In this document: positions 17,548 to 27,461 of the stretch, piece by piece
Position numbering within the stretch: the stretch's first letter is position 1
How the letters are laid out: each line of letters opens with the position of its first letter
Origin: Kiritimatiellia bacterium
Lineage (GTDB): Bacteria > Verrucomicrobiota > Kiritimatiellia > RFP12 > UBA1067
Length of the DNA stretch: 62,122 nt
Reading direction: 5' to 3'
Assembly (NCBI GenBank): GCA_017395505.1
Contig: JAFPUH010000009.1
Span: 1-62,122 of the forward strand
Position numbers and translations under genes: made by a program
The notes under the pieces: generated by a model
What the model was told of the DNA's origin: nothing
Seen by the model: only the letters and a program-made list of their open reading frames with translations
Database searches by the model: none

Positions 17548-20500
17548 TCAGGACAGCTTAAGCCAGACGCGAAGAAGCTCGCTCTCGCTCCAAGCCTGGG
17601 CCGTACAGCCCTTCTGGATGTGCGGCGCATCGCCGTCGGCTATTTCGCTCATGTGGCAGAGACAGCCGGAGTTCAGATTCTCCACAGCCGTGGCCAGGAT
17701 CTCCCGCGCGACCTCGCGCGGACAAAGCCTGGTCATGGCAAGCGCCTCGGCATACAGCGGGAATGGCCACGCCCATACCGTTCCGTTGTGGTAGGCGGGC
17801 TTTCGCCTTGTATCCTCATCACCCTCGTAAAGACCATGGTAAAGCGGATGATTGGCGTTGAGGGAACGCACACCCCCAGGAACAAGCAGCTCCTCGGTCG
17901 CCTCAAGGATCGAGACGTCGTCCGTCACGCCAAGCGTAATGAGGAAAAGCTGGTTGGGACGTATCGTATCCTCAGGCAGCGCATCGGCCGCGCTCTCCCC
18001 GTTCGGCGCCGCAAGACAGTCGCGGTAGCCTCTCTCCCAACGGAAATACCTGTCGACAGAATCCTTGGCGCGCTCTGCCAGCTTGTCGCGCCCAAGATAC
18101 CTGAGAGCCGATATCCAAAGCGCCTGAATCTCGACAGGATATCCGACGCGCGGGGTGCATGCCGGATAGTTGGTATCCATCCATGTGAAGTGGCTCGGGC
18201 TCCACACCAGTCCGGATTCGGCGTCCATATGGATCCCGTTGGGGGTGCCCAGAATATAGGCGTCGGCTATCCTCTGGCAAGTCTGCTTCAGGTCGGCGAG
18301 ATCCCCAATTGTGGACTCGCCCGCCATCTCTCCGGCGAAGTCGAACGAAAGCTGCCCCTGCTCCTTGGTGTTGCGCTTGGAAAGCACCGCCGCCTCAAGC
18401 TCCTCAACGCACCGTATGAACCACAGCTGTGCGTCCGTTGTGTCGCGGTTTCCGGCCGTAGCACCGTAAATTATGTTGGGCAGCGTGCCGTTCTCCTCGA
18501 ATGCGGCAAACGCCTTTAGTATCTCAAGGCTCTCCTCAAGCTTGCCTGCCGCTATCATGCCGCGCATGAATATGAAAGTGTCGCGGCCCCAATCAAGGAA
18601 CCATGGGTAGCCGGCGATCACAGTCTTCAAGTCATCGCGCTTCACGATGAAAAGATCTAGCGCCTGCTTAAGCGCGGAGGTCAGGGGCAACGTCTCGGTC
18701 AGCCTTCCGCGGGAATCCCCCGCATCATGGAAATCAAGGCCCAGCGGAGGTTCGCCAAGGCGACCCACCATCGAGACGCTCTCGCCAACCTTGAGGTCGG
18801 CTGAAATCCACCCCGGGCTGAAAAGATCGCCGGATCCGTCCTGCCCTCGCGCGGCCTCCTCGGCATGCGATACGTTGTAGTCCCACTGCGGTTCATGATG
18901 GTAGTTGCCGTTCTCGACAGTCATCGTGAACGTCTCGCCATACGGGCTGAAGGTGAAACCGCCTGTGGCTCCGTGCGTCGGCAATGGAATCGTCGCCGTG
19001 GCGAAGACGTCTTCCGCTCCGGCATACGCCTTTGTCGTCGAATGGAAGCTGCGCCACTCTATGTCTGGCCGGAACACCAGCCTCACCTGATCGCCGACGT
19101 CGTTCTCGCCAGCATCGTAGCGCGTGACCTTGAGACGCGCGGCGTTCGCCCCGTCCGCGAGGGATATCTCGAACGCAAACGCCGTGTCGCGGCCCATTCC
19201 GCATGGCACATGGAAATCCCATCTCGCCCACTTGCCGGCAGGATCGCCAGCGAAACGCGAAAGGCAGTGGCTGTCAAGTTCGCGCGTATAGCCCTCGCGC
19301 TGCAGCCAGCAGCGCGTGCGCGTCCAGAGGTTGAGCCTGTCGGACGGAACGTCTGGATTCGGGTTCGCCGCAAGTATGGCGTCGTATTGGCTCGCGATTC
19401 CGCCCCAGCCTATGCGCATCTGCGAAGCCGCCCCGGCACCGTTCGAAAGCACAGTGCGCATAAGCGGCGACTTGCGTATTTCATCGCCCGTCATCGAAAG
19501 CTTCACCTTCGCGAGGGAAGCTCTCGGAGGCACCATGAACGTCGAATGCACGCGCATCGAATGTCCCGGCGAATAGACGACGATGAAGAAGTCAAGTTCA
19601 CGGCAGCGCGTGCCGTCACCTTTGTAGTGCGGAGTGATAAAGTACGCACGATGCCCAGCGCCGCTGCGGCAGACGCGAAGCGTCTTGCCGGTCGCAGGGT
19701 CTATTATGCGCATCCTGAAGTGGTAAGGCGCAGAAACCTCGACAGTCTGGTTCTCTGGCACGCACACCACGCGCTTCGTGTCGCGAGGGAACGACCAGTG
19801 GAAATGTATCTTGCGCCCGGACGAAAGCGCAGATGAAGCGTCGACAGGCGAAGCCCACACGTCGGCGCCGTCCATGAGAGCATCCTCCTTAGCCTGGCTG
19901 TCGACCGGGAACAGGCACAGCACCTCGCCGGGAGCAAGCGCGACACCGCTTTCCGTCGAAACCATTCGGCCCGAAACGAGATCGTAGCCTTTGGGCGCTG
20001 TGAAGACATCCTTGCGCCACTGTATTCGGGCAGGTGCCGTGGTATCCAGATTCGCCAGCACTAGAAGCCCGTCGCGTGCCACCGCCAGCGTGTTGCCTTC
20101 ACCCTCGGTCACAACCTGCAGGTGAGATTCACCCCTGAAGGATTCGCATTTCGCGAGTATTTCGTTGAGCCGCGCTATAAGCTTGACCATGTTGCGCGCA
20201 GCGCCCCAGTTGAGGTCGTTCTTGCCGTGCACATCTATCTTCTCGCGGCAGTACCACTCAACTCCGTTGGCGATTCCCCAGGCTCCCTGCCAGCTCAACA
20301 AGGCCGCGAGCTGAACTCGCAACCTCGCATAGCACTCGCCGCGCTTCGCAAGGCGGTCGTTGTCGTGGGTCTCCGCAAAATGCACGAGAGTTCCATACTT
20401 CTCGCTTCGCGCTATGGCGCTAGGCAGATACCACTCGAACGCGCCACGGTCGTAGGTCTGGAAGATCTCTGAATAGGCCCAGTCGAGATTCGCCTCGCCG

Positions 20501-21504
20501 AGCAGCGCATCCGTTATCTTGAGCTCGCCGCCGAGCCCCTCAAGCATGAATACCGTATCGGGATACTCCTCCCTCACGCGCGCCACGATGTATTCCCACG
20601 TCTTGATAGGTATCATGTAACCTGCGTCGCATCTGAAGCCATCCACACCGTTCCTGCACCAGAAGAGGAACACGTCCGCCATGTACGACCGAAGCTGCGG
20701 ATTTGAATAGTCCAGCTCAACCAGATCGGCCCACTTCACTCCCCACGCTCCGGGAGAAATGAAACGCCCGTCGCTTTCGCGGTGGAACCAGTCGGGGTGA
20801 TGGGTCTGAAGGGTCGAAGCCCAGCCGGTATGGTTGGCTGGCAGGTCGACGAAGAAAAGGCCCCTTCGCGCATGGACAGCATCGATCAGTTCCCTGAACT
20901 GGTCGAGCGGCGTTGCGAATTCGTCAAACTCCGCCATCGAAGGATCGACGCTGAAGAAGTCAAGAGCCGCGAACGGACAGCCGTATTCGCCCATAACCGC
21001 ATATGTCGTCGGCACAGGGAAAGGCGGCAGCGTCTGAATGATGCCAAAGCCCATTTCGCCCATTATGAGGTCGAGCCGCCTTGCCACCTCGCGGAACGAC
21101 CCGAACTGGCGGGGGAAAACCGTATAGATGGAGTTGGACTGGCGAATCTCGGCGCTCTCGACCTTTATGTGGGTGTTGGTGCCGTCAGGCCATTCTGGCA
21201 CGGACGACCCCTCAGGAAAGAAGCACGCCTTGCCGGAGAATATGCCCACCTCGTCAAGCAGTATGTCCGCACTGAACAGCCCGGGCTCGACCTCTTGGAG
21301 AGGGATGTCAGTCCAAGCCTTCGCCAACGGCGTCTCACCGCGCTCTGTCTCGGCGATGATTTCGCGGCGCCTTATGCGCGCATGCCCTATGTTTGTTCTG
21401 AAGGCAGCACGCCCCTTTGCGGGACGGTCAAGACGCAACGTAACGTTCAGCACGTCACCGCGCCACTTGAGCAGGAAATCTCCCGTTTGAGGCGTCTGTG
21501 TCAT
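17548..21504 (-). CDS. bifunctional glycogen debranching enzyme (GH13-like plus GH133-like)
   Basis: A 1318-residue enzyme with two glycosidase halves. The N-terminal half is an alpha-amylase-type barrel with GVDGFRCDAGY (nucleophile Asp), MLEGLGGE (acid/base Glu region) and FAETHDNDR. The C-terminal half matches amylo-alpha-1,6-glucosidases: GYPWFLDWGRDTFIFMRG, then NGTLPNIIYG and a final HNGTVWAWPFPLY. This is the plan of the eukaryotic debranching enzyme, where one chain does both 4-alpha-glucanotransferase and 1,6-glucosidase steps. No signal peptide is present, so it is cytoplasmic and acts on stored glycogen. Its ATG overlaps the stop of the FlbD-like gene (ATGA). Confidence 0.88.
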   Translation of the reverse strand: MTQTPQTGDFLLKWRGDVLNVTLRLDRPAKGRAAFRTNIGHARIRRREIIAETERGETPLAKAWTDIPLQEVEPGLFSADILLDEVGIFSGKACFFPEGSSVPEWPDGTNTHIKVESAEIRQSNSIYTVFPRQFGSFREVARRLDLIMGEMGFGIIQTLPPFPVPTTYAVMGEYGCPFAALDFFSVDPSMAEFDEFATPLDQFRELIDAVHARRGLFFVDLPANHTGWASTLQTHHPDWFHRESDGRFISPGAWGVKWADLVELDYSNPQLRSYMADVFLFWCRNGVDGFRCDAGYMIPIKTWEYIVARVREEYPDTVFMLEGLGGELKITDALLGEANLDWAYSEIFQTYDRGAFEWYLPSAIARSEKYGTLVHFAETHDNDRLAKRGECYARLRVQLAALLSWQGAWGIANGVEWYCREKIDVHGKNDLNWGAARNMVKLIARLNEILAKCESFRGESHLQVVTEGEGNTLAVARDGLLVLANLDTTAPARIQWRKDVFTAPKGYDLVSGRMVSTESGVALAPGEVLCLFPVDSQAKEDALMDGADVWASPVDASSALSSGRKIHFHWSFPRDTKRVVCVPENQTVEVSAPYHFRMRIIDPATGKTLRVCRSGAGHRAYFITPHYKGDGTRCRELDFFIVVYSPGHSMRVHSTFMVPPRASLAKVKLSMTGDEIRKSPLMRTVLSNGAGAASQMRIGWGGIASQYDAILAANPNPDVPSDRLNLWTRTRCWLQREGYTRELDSHCLSRFAGDPAGKWARWDFHVPCGMGRDTAFAFEISLADGANAARLKVTRYDAGENDVGDQVRLVFRPDIEWRSFHSTTKAYAGAEDVFATATIPLPTHGATGGFTFSPYGETFTMTVENGNYHHEPQWDYNVSHAEEAARGQDGSGDLFSPGWISADLKVGESVSMVGRLGEPPLGLDFHDAGDSRGRLTETLPLTSALKQALDLFIVKRDDLKTVIAGYPWFLDWGRDTFIFMRGMIAAGKLEESLEILKAFAAFEENGTLPNIIYGATAGNRDTTDAQLWFIRCVEELEAAVLSKRNTKEQGQLSFDFAGEMAGESTIGDLADLKQTCQRIADAYILGTPNGIHMDAESGLVWSPSHFTWMDTNYPACTPRVGYPVEIQALWISALRYLGRDKLAERAKDSVDRYFRWERGYRDCLAAPNGESAADALPEDTIRPNQLFLITLGVTDDVSILEATEELLVPGGVRSLNANHPLYHGLYEGDEDTRRKPAYHNGTVWAWPFPLYAEALAMTRLCPREVAREILATAVENLNSGCLCHMSEIADGDAPHIQKGCTAQAWSESELLRVWLKLS

Positions 21505-22169
21505 TTTATCCAGGTGATGTGGCTTTGGTCGTCGATTGTAATGATGTCGTGCTCGACAAGCGCGCGTACGGTCGTTTCGGGATCTACCACCGCAAACTGC
21601 GATGACAGCGTGTTCGTTAGCCTCTTTACGGATCTGGGCGCCATGCTGCGCACGCGACTCAACTGATCGTCCGTAAGGTCGAGCACCGTCTTGCGCGCAG
21701 CCCTCTTGCGCGGAATCTTGCGTTCGCCCTCTGTCGCCGGCGTCCCAGCCGGAGCTGGCCGCGTCTTTGCCTTCCGCGTACGTTTCGTCGGCTTCTCCTC
21801 CTCAGGCTTCGGCATGAGCTGAGTGACGGCCGCAACTGCCGCGGCGCTCTCGGCCTCGCTGACCTGGGGAACCTCTACGTCCTCGAAGACAGGCTCCGGA
21901 ACCACAGGCTCGTCATGGTCTTGAGCAGACGGCTCGCCACTTGGGGAATCCTGCATGATCGCTTCCTGAAGGGCGACAGCAAGCTCGTCTTCAGTCGTAC
22001 CGTCTGCACGCGCAATTATCGACTCGGGCGACTCGCGAACCTCGTAGTCAAGACCGTCGCCGAAAGGCACAACGATCGCGCCACCGCTTCTGACAGGTTC
22101 GACCGTCACGATGAAACGCGAATTGACCCAGATGCAACTGCCATCTTTCTTGGTGAGTCTTATGAACAT
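21501..22169 (-). CDS. FlbD-like N-domain protein with disordered linker, 222 aa
   Basis: The first 60 residues (MFIRLTKKDGSCIWVNSRFI ... LDYEVRESPESI) resemble the small FlbD family, known from flagellar operons. A Pro/Glu/Lys-rich linker of about 90 residues follows, then a basic stretch (RKIPRKRAARK) and a C-terminal helical region that may be a small DNA- or protein-binding module. No flagellar gene is in view, so a flagellar role is unlikely. Start ATG at 22169 overlaps the uppP end by 10 bases. Function unknown; domain match is by eye. Confidence 0.55.
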   Translation of the reverse strand: MFIRLTKKDGSCIWVNSRFIVTVEPVRSGGAIVVPFGDGLDYEVRESPESIIARADGTTEDELAVALQEAIMQDSPSGEPSAQDHDEPVVPEPVFEDVEVPQVSEAESAAAVAAVTQLMPKPEEEKPTKRTRKAKTRPAPAGTPATEGERKIPRKRAARKTVLDLTDDQLSRVRSMAPRSVKRLTNTLSSQFAVVDPETTVRALVEHDIITIDDQSHITWIK

Positions 22170-22933
22170 ATGAAGCCTTGTTTCGTGAAAAGCAGCGTCA
22201 CCAGACCGGCGACGACGCAATACGGACCGAAGAGCCAGAACCATTTGCCCTTCAGAGCCTTGACAAGAAGCTTGAGCGAAAAGTAGCCTACCACCGCAGC
22301 GACCGCAGCCCCGTAAAGGGTCAGGCCCCAGCCTATCTCGGCATCGTCGGCGGCTAGACCGCTCTTCATGACCTCAAGGAAAGCACCGCCAAGTATCAGC
22401 GGCGCAGACATCAGAAAAGAGAATTCGGCGGCCTTCTCAGACTCGACACCGCCAGCCCGCGCACCGGCGAGCGTCATGCCGCTTCTCGACACGCCGGGCA
22501 GAAGCGCTATCGCCTGACCAATGCCCATCAGAAGCGCACGAAGAAAGCCAACGTCCTTCGAGCCGCGCGGCATGAATCGAGTGCACACGAGAACTGCGCC
22601 GGTGAAGATCAACAACGCACCGACCATGCGAGAATTCTCAAAGAGCCCGTCGATGAAATCCTTGAAAAGGAAATACGTTACAATGGACGGCAAGGCACTT
22701 ACGACAATCTTCGCCACGTAAAGCCACTCGCCACGCCTCAGAATGCGCCATATCGTAGCCCAGTAGAAAACGGCTATGCTGGCGAGAGTCCCGACATGCA
22801 GGAAGAGGTCGAGCCGCATGCCCGCCTCATTGATGCCGAGAAAATTCTGCCCAATGACAAGATGTCCGGAACTTGATATGGGCAAAAACTCGGCGACGCC
22901 TTGCAGAATGGCCAGTATCGTGACCTCTAGCAT
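22160..22933 (-). CDS. uppP: undecaprenyl-diphosphatase
   Basis: UppP (BacA) removes a phosphate from undecaprenyl pyrophosphate so the carrier lipid can be reused for wall synthesis. The 257-residue membrane protein has the two family motifs: QGVAEFLPISSSGHL at residues 11-25 and LPGVSRSGMTLAGARAGG near 145-160. About seven to eight hydrophobic segments are visible. It lies downstream of fusA by 35 bases and overlaps the following gene, so it is probably co-transcribed with fusA. Confidence 0.93.
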   Translation of the reverse strand: MLEVTILAILQGVAEFLPISSSGHLVIGQNFLGINEAGMRLDLFLHVGTLASIAVFYWATIWRILRRGEWLYVAKIVVSALPSIVTYFLFKDFIDGLFENSRMVGALLIFTGAVLVCTRFMPRGSKDVGFLRALLMGIGQAIALLPGVSRSGMTLAGARAGGVESEKAAEFSFLMSAPLILGGAFLEVMKSGLAADDAEIGWGLTLYGAAVAAVVGYFSLKLLVKALKGKWFWLFGPYCVVAGLVTLLFTKQGFICS

Positions 22934-22968
22934 GGCGTCGCCTCGTCCTTATTCGACCCTAATCGCGC

Positions 22969-25071
22969 TTAGTCTGCGCTGAACGGACGAACCTTGCCTT
23001 CCTTGACGCGCTTCTGGACAACCTCCTCAGCGATCGCCTTAGGAACGGCCTCGTACTGCTTGAAGATCATCGTGAAGGTGCCACGGCCCTGAGTGACCGT
23101 ACGGATGGCGTTCGAGTAGCCGAACATCTCGCCTAGCGGAACCGTCGCCTTGATGAGCTTGACACCAGCGCGATCCTCCATGCCCTCGACGCGTCCGCGA
23201 CGCTGGTTGATGGAGCCGTTCGCCGCGCCCATGTACTGCTCGGGAACCGCGACTTCGACATCCATCATAGGCTCGAGCAGCTGCGGCTTGGCCTTCATGA
23301 AGCCCTGCTTGAAGCACTGCATGGCGCAGGTGATGAACGCGAATTCGTTCGAGTCGACCTCGTGATAGCTGCCGAAGTAGACCGTCACCTTGACGTCCAC
23401 GACAGGGAAGCCCGCGAAAGGACCGCTTTCGAGCGCCTTCTTGACGCCCTTCTCGACGGCAGGAATGTACTCGGTCGGGATGACGCCACCCTTGACCTCG
23501 TTGACGAACTCGAAGCCCTTGCCCGGTTCCTGAGGCTCCATCTTGAGGCAGACGTGCGCATACTGACCGCGACCGCCGGACTGCTTGACGTGCTTGTACT
23601 CGTTGTCGACCGGAACGGTGATCGTCTCGCGGTAAGCGACCTGCGGCGCGCCGACGTCGCAATCGACGTTGAATTCGCGCTTCAGACGGTCAACGATGAC
23701 CTCGAGGTAGAGCTCGCCCATGCCGGCGATGATCGTCTCGGAAGTCTCCTGATCGAAGCTGACGACGAAGGTCGGGTCTTCCATCGCGAGAGCGTGCAGA
23801 GCGACGCCGAGCTTCTCGTTGTCGCCACGGCTCTTCGGCTTGACGGCGACCGAGATGACGGGCGCAGGGAAGTCGATGGATTCAAGCGTGATAGGATGCT
23901 CCGGATCGCAAAGCGTGTCGCCCGTACGCGTCTGGGTAAGACCGACGCAAGCGACGATGTCGCCGGCGCGGGCCTCGTCGAGAGGCTCCTGCTTGGCGGC
24001 GTGCATGCGGAAGAGACGGCTGATGCGCTGCTCCTGACCGATCGTCGAGTCGAGAAGCTCGGCACCAAGCTTGAGCGTACCCGAATAGACGCGGACGAAG
24101 GTGATCTTGCCCATGTTCTTGTCGGACATGATCTTGAACGCAAGACCGCAGAAAGGCTCGTCGTCGCTGACCTCGCGCTTCTGGCTGGGATCATCGGCGC
24201 TGACCGCCGCACCAGTATCGAGAGGCGAAGGCAGGTAGTCGCAAATCGCGTCGAGGAGAGGCTGAACGCCCTTATCCTTGAACGCGGAGCCGCAGAACGC
24301 AGGGGTGATCGTACGGGCAAGGCAACCCTTGCGGATCGCCGCCTTGATCTCGGGAACAGTCAGCTCCTCGCCAGCGAAGAACTTCTCCATGAGCGCATCA
24401 TCCTGCTCGGCGGCGCTCTCGACCATCTTCTGGCGGTACTCCTGGGCCTTCTCCATATACTCCTCAGGAATATCCTTCTCGATGACCGTCTTGCCGAGGC
24501 TCTTCATATCGAAGTAGAGAGCCTTCATCGTGATGAGGTCGATTACGCCCTCGAACGTGTCGGCTGCGCCAATCGGCAGAACCATTGGAACGGGGTTCGC
24601 GCCGAGCTGGTTCTTCATCTGCTCCATCACATTGTAGAAGTTGGCGCCAACGCGGTCCATCTTGTTGACGAACGCAATCTTCGGCACCTTGTACTTCTCG
24701 GACTGGCGCCACACCTGCTCGGACTGGGGCTGGACGCCGCCGACCGCGCAGTAGAGCGCGACCGCGCCGTCAAGCACGCGAAGCGAGCGCTCGACCTCAG
24801 CCGTGAAGTCCACGTGTCCGGGAGTGTCGATCAAAGCCAGGCGGTAGTCGCCCCACATGACCGTCGTAGCGGCAGACTGAATCGTAATGCCGCGCTCCTG
24901 CTCCTGAACCATGAAGTCCATCGTAGCGGCGCCGTCATGCACTTCGCCGATCTTGTAGTTCTTGCCGGAATAGAAGAGAATACGCTCGGACGTAGTGGTC
25001 TTGCCACCGTCGATGTGGGCCATAATGCCGAAGTTACGCACTCTCTCAAGCGGAATGTCGCGCTTTGCCAT
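22969..25071 (-). CDS. fusA: elongation factor G
   Basis: EF-G drives ribosomal translocation with GTP. The 700 residues contain the G motifs [38 protein letters not shown] and [10 protein letters not shown], then domains II-V ending with [16 protein letters not shown]. Length is standard. It has its own promoter at 25113-25121 and a leader of about 35 bases with GAAGG before the ATG, in contrast to the leaderless genes nearby. The usual rpsL-rpsG-tuf neighbours are absent. Confidence 0.97.
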   Translation of the reverse strand: MAKRDIPLERVRNFGIMAHIDGGKTTTSERILFYSGKNYKIGEVHDGAATMDFMVQEQERGITIQSAATTVMWGDYRLALIDTPGHVDFTAEVERSLRVLDGAVALYCAVGGVQPQSEQVWRQSEKYKVPKIAFVNKMDRVGANFYNVMEQMKNQLGANPVPMVLPIGAADTFEGVIDLITMKALYFDMKSLGKTVIEKDIPEEYMEKAQEYRQKMVESAAEQDDALMEKFFAGEELTVPEIKAAIRKGCLARTITPAFCGSAFKDKGVQPLLDAICDYLPSPLDTGAAVSADDPSQKREVSDDEPFCGLAFKIMSDKNMGKITFVRVYSGTLKLGAELLDSTIGQEQRISRLFRMHAAKQEPLDEARAGDIVACVGLTQTRTGDTLCDPEHPITLESIDFPAPVISVAVKPKSRGDNEKLGVALHALAMEDPTFVVSFDQETSETIIAGMGELYLEVIVDRLKREFNVDCDVGAPQVAYRETITVPVDNEYKHVKQSGGRGQYAHVCLKMEPQEPGKGFEFVNEVKGGVIPTEYIPAVEKGVKKALESGPFAGFPVVDVKVTVYFGSYHEVDSNEFAFITCAMQCFKQGFMKAKPQLLEPMMDVEVAVPEQYMGAANGSINQRRGRVEGMEDRAGVKLIKATVPLGEMFGYSNAIRTVTQGRGTFTMIFKQYEAVPKAIAEEVVQKRVKEGKVRPFSAD

Positions 25072-25112
25072 AGTCTTTCTGCCTTCTTTGGTGAATGAAA
25101 TTTTGAGTGTGT

Positions 25113-25121
25113 ATTATACCA
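25113..25121 (-). promoter_or_regulatory. extended -10 promoter of fusA
   Basis: TGGTATAAT, TATAAT at 25118-25113. The fusA ATG is 41 bases further, leaving a leader of about 35 bases that includes GAAGG. A terminator-like hairpin stands just upstream. Confidence 0.6.
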
Positions 25122-25151
25122 AAACGCCCCCCGCCACGCAAGTGGGGTGTT
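25121..25151 (-). terminator. probable intrinsic terminator of the pil-ychF-thrC-trmD operon
   Basis: On the minus strand ACCCCAC and GTGGCGGGG pair around a TTGC loop with one bulged base, followed by CGTTTT. It follows the stop of the glycoside-hydrolase-like gene and precedes the fusA promoter. Confidence 0.5.
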
Positions 25152-25155
25152 GACG

Positions 25156-26781
25156 CTACCAGATGCCCAACCTCAGGTACGGCAGTATCTGCTTCTCGAG
25201 CGTCACGTCCAGATCGAAGAGCGCGTTGCCGGCAAGCCCGTATTTGCGCGACATCCTTATCTGGTCTATTACCGCCTTGGCGTCCAGCCTCGACTCGTTG
25301 GCCGTCACCCCAACCCCGGCGATCGTCCGTCTGGCATGCGACGCGCTCGAGGCATGCTGGCTCGCGAACGACTCGAACCGCTCAAGCGACTCGGTATAGT
25401 CCATAGGCACAACGTAGTCCACAAGATTCCCCGAGAGCCAGGAATCCCAGTCCTGACCCACCGCCGCGATGCACGAGGGGTATTTCCCGAGAACTGCGGT
25501 CGTCAGCCAGCAAGGACGCTTCACATGGCGCCTCGCCTCCGCAACGAAGCGCGTTATCGTGTCAGTCGCGTCATTCGGCTTTTCGCTGCGCTCGTACCAC
25601 CTCACGAAGTCGAGGTGTACGCCATCAATGCAGTACTTCGCCTGAAGCTCGTCGATTGCTGCAATCAGATGGTCGCGCACCTCCTTGTTCGAAGGGTCGA
25701 GATACTCCGTAAGCCTTCCATCCCTGTCCTTGAGCCGCCAGCCCTTCTTGCGGAAGATCTCGAGCCTGTCGGGGGTGGACCTCGTCGCCGTGAAGCAGAG
25801 CACCCAGGCGTGAACCCTTATGCCGCTGCCCTTTGCCGCCGCCAGGCACTGCGCCAGCTGGTCGCCCTCCTGCTCGAAGGTCTTTGACCTCGGCAGCACC
25901 TTTGACGGATAATGCGCAAACCCCGCTCCGGCCACATTGACGAATAGATCCGTGACCTGCGACGCCTTCAGAAGAGCAATCGTCTTGCCCCAGTCCCCGG
26001 GATACAGTCCGCAGCCGGAGTGATCCCATACGGCGTGTATCTCGCCCTTGCGAGGAACCTGCTTCGCCGCATACGCCTTGAGCGCGTCGGCCTTCGCCTT
26101 CTCCTTGGCCGCGAAAGCCCCCGTATTCCAAAGCGTCTTGTCGGCGCTGCCGCACATAGCCGCCAACAGCTGCGCCTTGAGAGCCTCGTCGCCATCCGCG
26201 AGCAATACGTGCGTCATCCAGAAACCGGCGTCGGTCTTTATCCATGCCGCCTCACCGGACGCCTTGCCTGACCTGTCCAGCCAATTGGCCATGGCATATC
26301 CGCGCCCTTTGACCGGCACCGCCCTCTGAAGCACCGTCGACGTCTGGAGTATCGATCTCGGGCAGCCTGGCAGAGCGGACGTATCGAAGTCCATCCTGCT
26401 CCATGCGCCGGGGTATGGCGCCGTCTTGTATCCGAGAACCTTCACTCCCATCAGATTCGCGAGCGCCGGGGAAGCCGTATAGAAGACGACCGCCTTGCCG
26501 CCCTGCCTGATGAAGCTTGCAATCTGCTTTACCTCGCCTTCAGTCGGCTCCACAAAACCCACGAAAAACGCGATCTTTGCCGCCGCGAGCGCAGACGGCA
26601 TCTCCTTCGGGGTCACGACTGCGCTCTGCACCTCCGCTCCCTTCAGCCACCTCTGGATGTGGTTCGCGAGCGAAGTGTAGTAGCCAGGCTCATGCGCGAC
26701 TACAGCAACCTTTGGCTGAACCGGCGCCGCAAAAGACGCAAGAGCCAGTATCATGCAGAATATCGACACCACACGCTTCAT
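25156..26781 (-). CDS. exported glycoside-hydrolase-like TIM-barrel protein (YngK/GHL10 type)
   Basis: A 541-residue protein with a signal peptide (MKRVVSIFCMILALASFAAP, cleavage near residue 19). Residues 20-230 resemble a flavodoxin-like or glutamine-amidotransferase-like module (VAVVAHEPGYY ... FYTASPALANLMGVKV). From about 255 a TIM barrel of the YngK/DUF187-type family follows: HAVWDHSGCGLYPGDWGKT, VHAWVLCFTATRS, CIDGVHLDFVRWY, VDYVVPMDYTES. Such proteins are thought to act on extracellular or wall glycans, but the substrate is unknown. Its ATG overlaps the trmD stop (ATGA), so it is translated as the last gene of a housekeeping operon. Confidence 0.75.
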   Translation of the reverse strand: MKRVVSIFCMILALASFAAPVQPKVAVVAHEPGYYTSLANHIQRWLKGAEVQSAVVTPKEMPSALAAAKIAFFVGFVEPTEGEVKQIASFIRQGGKAVVFYTASPALANLMGVKVLGYKTAPYPGAWSRMDFDTSALPGCPRSILQTSTVLQRAVPVKGRGYAMANWLDRSGKASGEAAWIKTDAGFWMTHVLLADGDEALKAQLLAAMCGSADKTLWNTGAFAAKEKAKADALKAYAAKQVPRKGEIHAVWDHSGCGLYPGDWGKTIALLKASQVTDLFVNVAGAGFAHYPSKVLPRSKTFEQEGDQLAQCLAAAKGSGIRVHAWVLCFTATRSTPDRLEIFRKKGWRLKDRDGRLTEYLDPSNKEVRDHLIAAIDELQAKYCIDGVHLDFVRWYERSEKPNDATDTITRFVAEARRHVKRPCWLTTAVLGKYPSCIAAVGQDWDSWLSGNLVDYVVPMDYTESLERFESFASQHASSASHARRTIAGVGVTANESRLDAKAVIDQIRMSRKYGLAGNALFDLDVTLEKQILPYLRLGIW

Positions 26782-27461
26782 TTCAACAGGTCGGGCCTCG
26801 CCCCCTCGGTAAGCTTGCGCGCCTCGGAATTGCGCCAAGCATCTATGCGCCGATGGTCGCCGCTCAAAAGAACCTCCGGCACAGCCATGCCGCGAAAGAC
26901 CGGCGGGTGGGTATACTGCGGCGCCTCGAGAAGCCCATCGCGTCCGAAGCTCTCTGACGACGTGGCCGCAGGGCCGCCCCCAAGCACCCCTGGCAGAAGA
27001 CGCACAATCGAATCCACCATCGTAGCCGCCGCAAGTTCGCCGCCTGTCATCACGAAATCGCCTATTGAAACCTCATCCGTGGCGAGAGTCCTTATTCGCG
27101 CGTCGAATCCCTCGTAGTGGCCGCACATGAAAACAAGGTGCGACTCTCCGGCCAGTTCCTCGGCCAGTCTCTGGTCGAACCTTCTGCCGGCGGGCGAAGT
27201 CATTATCACCCTGCGATCAACCCCCTGCTCGGTCTCGCAACTTTCTACGGCCTCGAACCAGGGGCCGCACATCATCAGCATCCCCGGTCCGCCGCCATAT
27301 GGCTTGTCGTCGACCTTGCGCCATTTATCGTGGGTGAAATCCCTTAGATCGTGTATGCGTATCTCGCAGGCACCCTTCTTTACCGCCCGCGCGACGATAG
27401 ACTGCTCAAGAAAGCCCTTGAACATCCCCGGCTGTACGCTTATTATGTCAATCTTCAACAT
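26778..27461 (-). CDS. trmD: tRNA (guanine37-N1)-methyltransferase TrmD
   Basis: TrmD methylates G37 in tRNAs to prevent frameshifting. The 227 residues show the family start (MLKIDIISVQPGMF), KPYGGGPGMLMM, and the trefoil-knot SAM site HLVFMCGHYEGFDAR ... SIGDFVMTGGELAA. The C-terminal part ends YTHPPVFRGMAVPEVLLSGDH. ATG at 27461 overlaps the end of the pseudouridine synthase gene by 14 bases; a TTG at 27470 is an alternative start. The usual rimM-rplS neighbours are not present. Confidence 0.94.
   Translation of the reverse strand: MLKIDIISVQPGMFKGFLEQSIVARAVKKGACEIRIHDLRDFTHDKWRKVDDKPYGGGPGMLMMCGPWFEAVESCETEQGVDRRVIMTSPAGRRFDQRLAEELAGESHLVFMCGHYEGFDARIRTLATDEVSIGDFVMTGGELAAATMVDSIVRLLPGVLGGGPAATSSESFGRDGLLEAPQYTHPPVFRGMAVPEVLLSGDHRRIDAWRNSEARKLTEGARPDLLK

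Noticed and set aside
23362-25098. 578-codon plus-strand frame
   Set aside because: Antisense to fusA; repetitive Leu/Arg/Asp composition is a mirror of EF-G codons.
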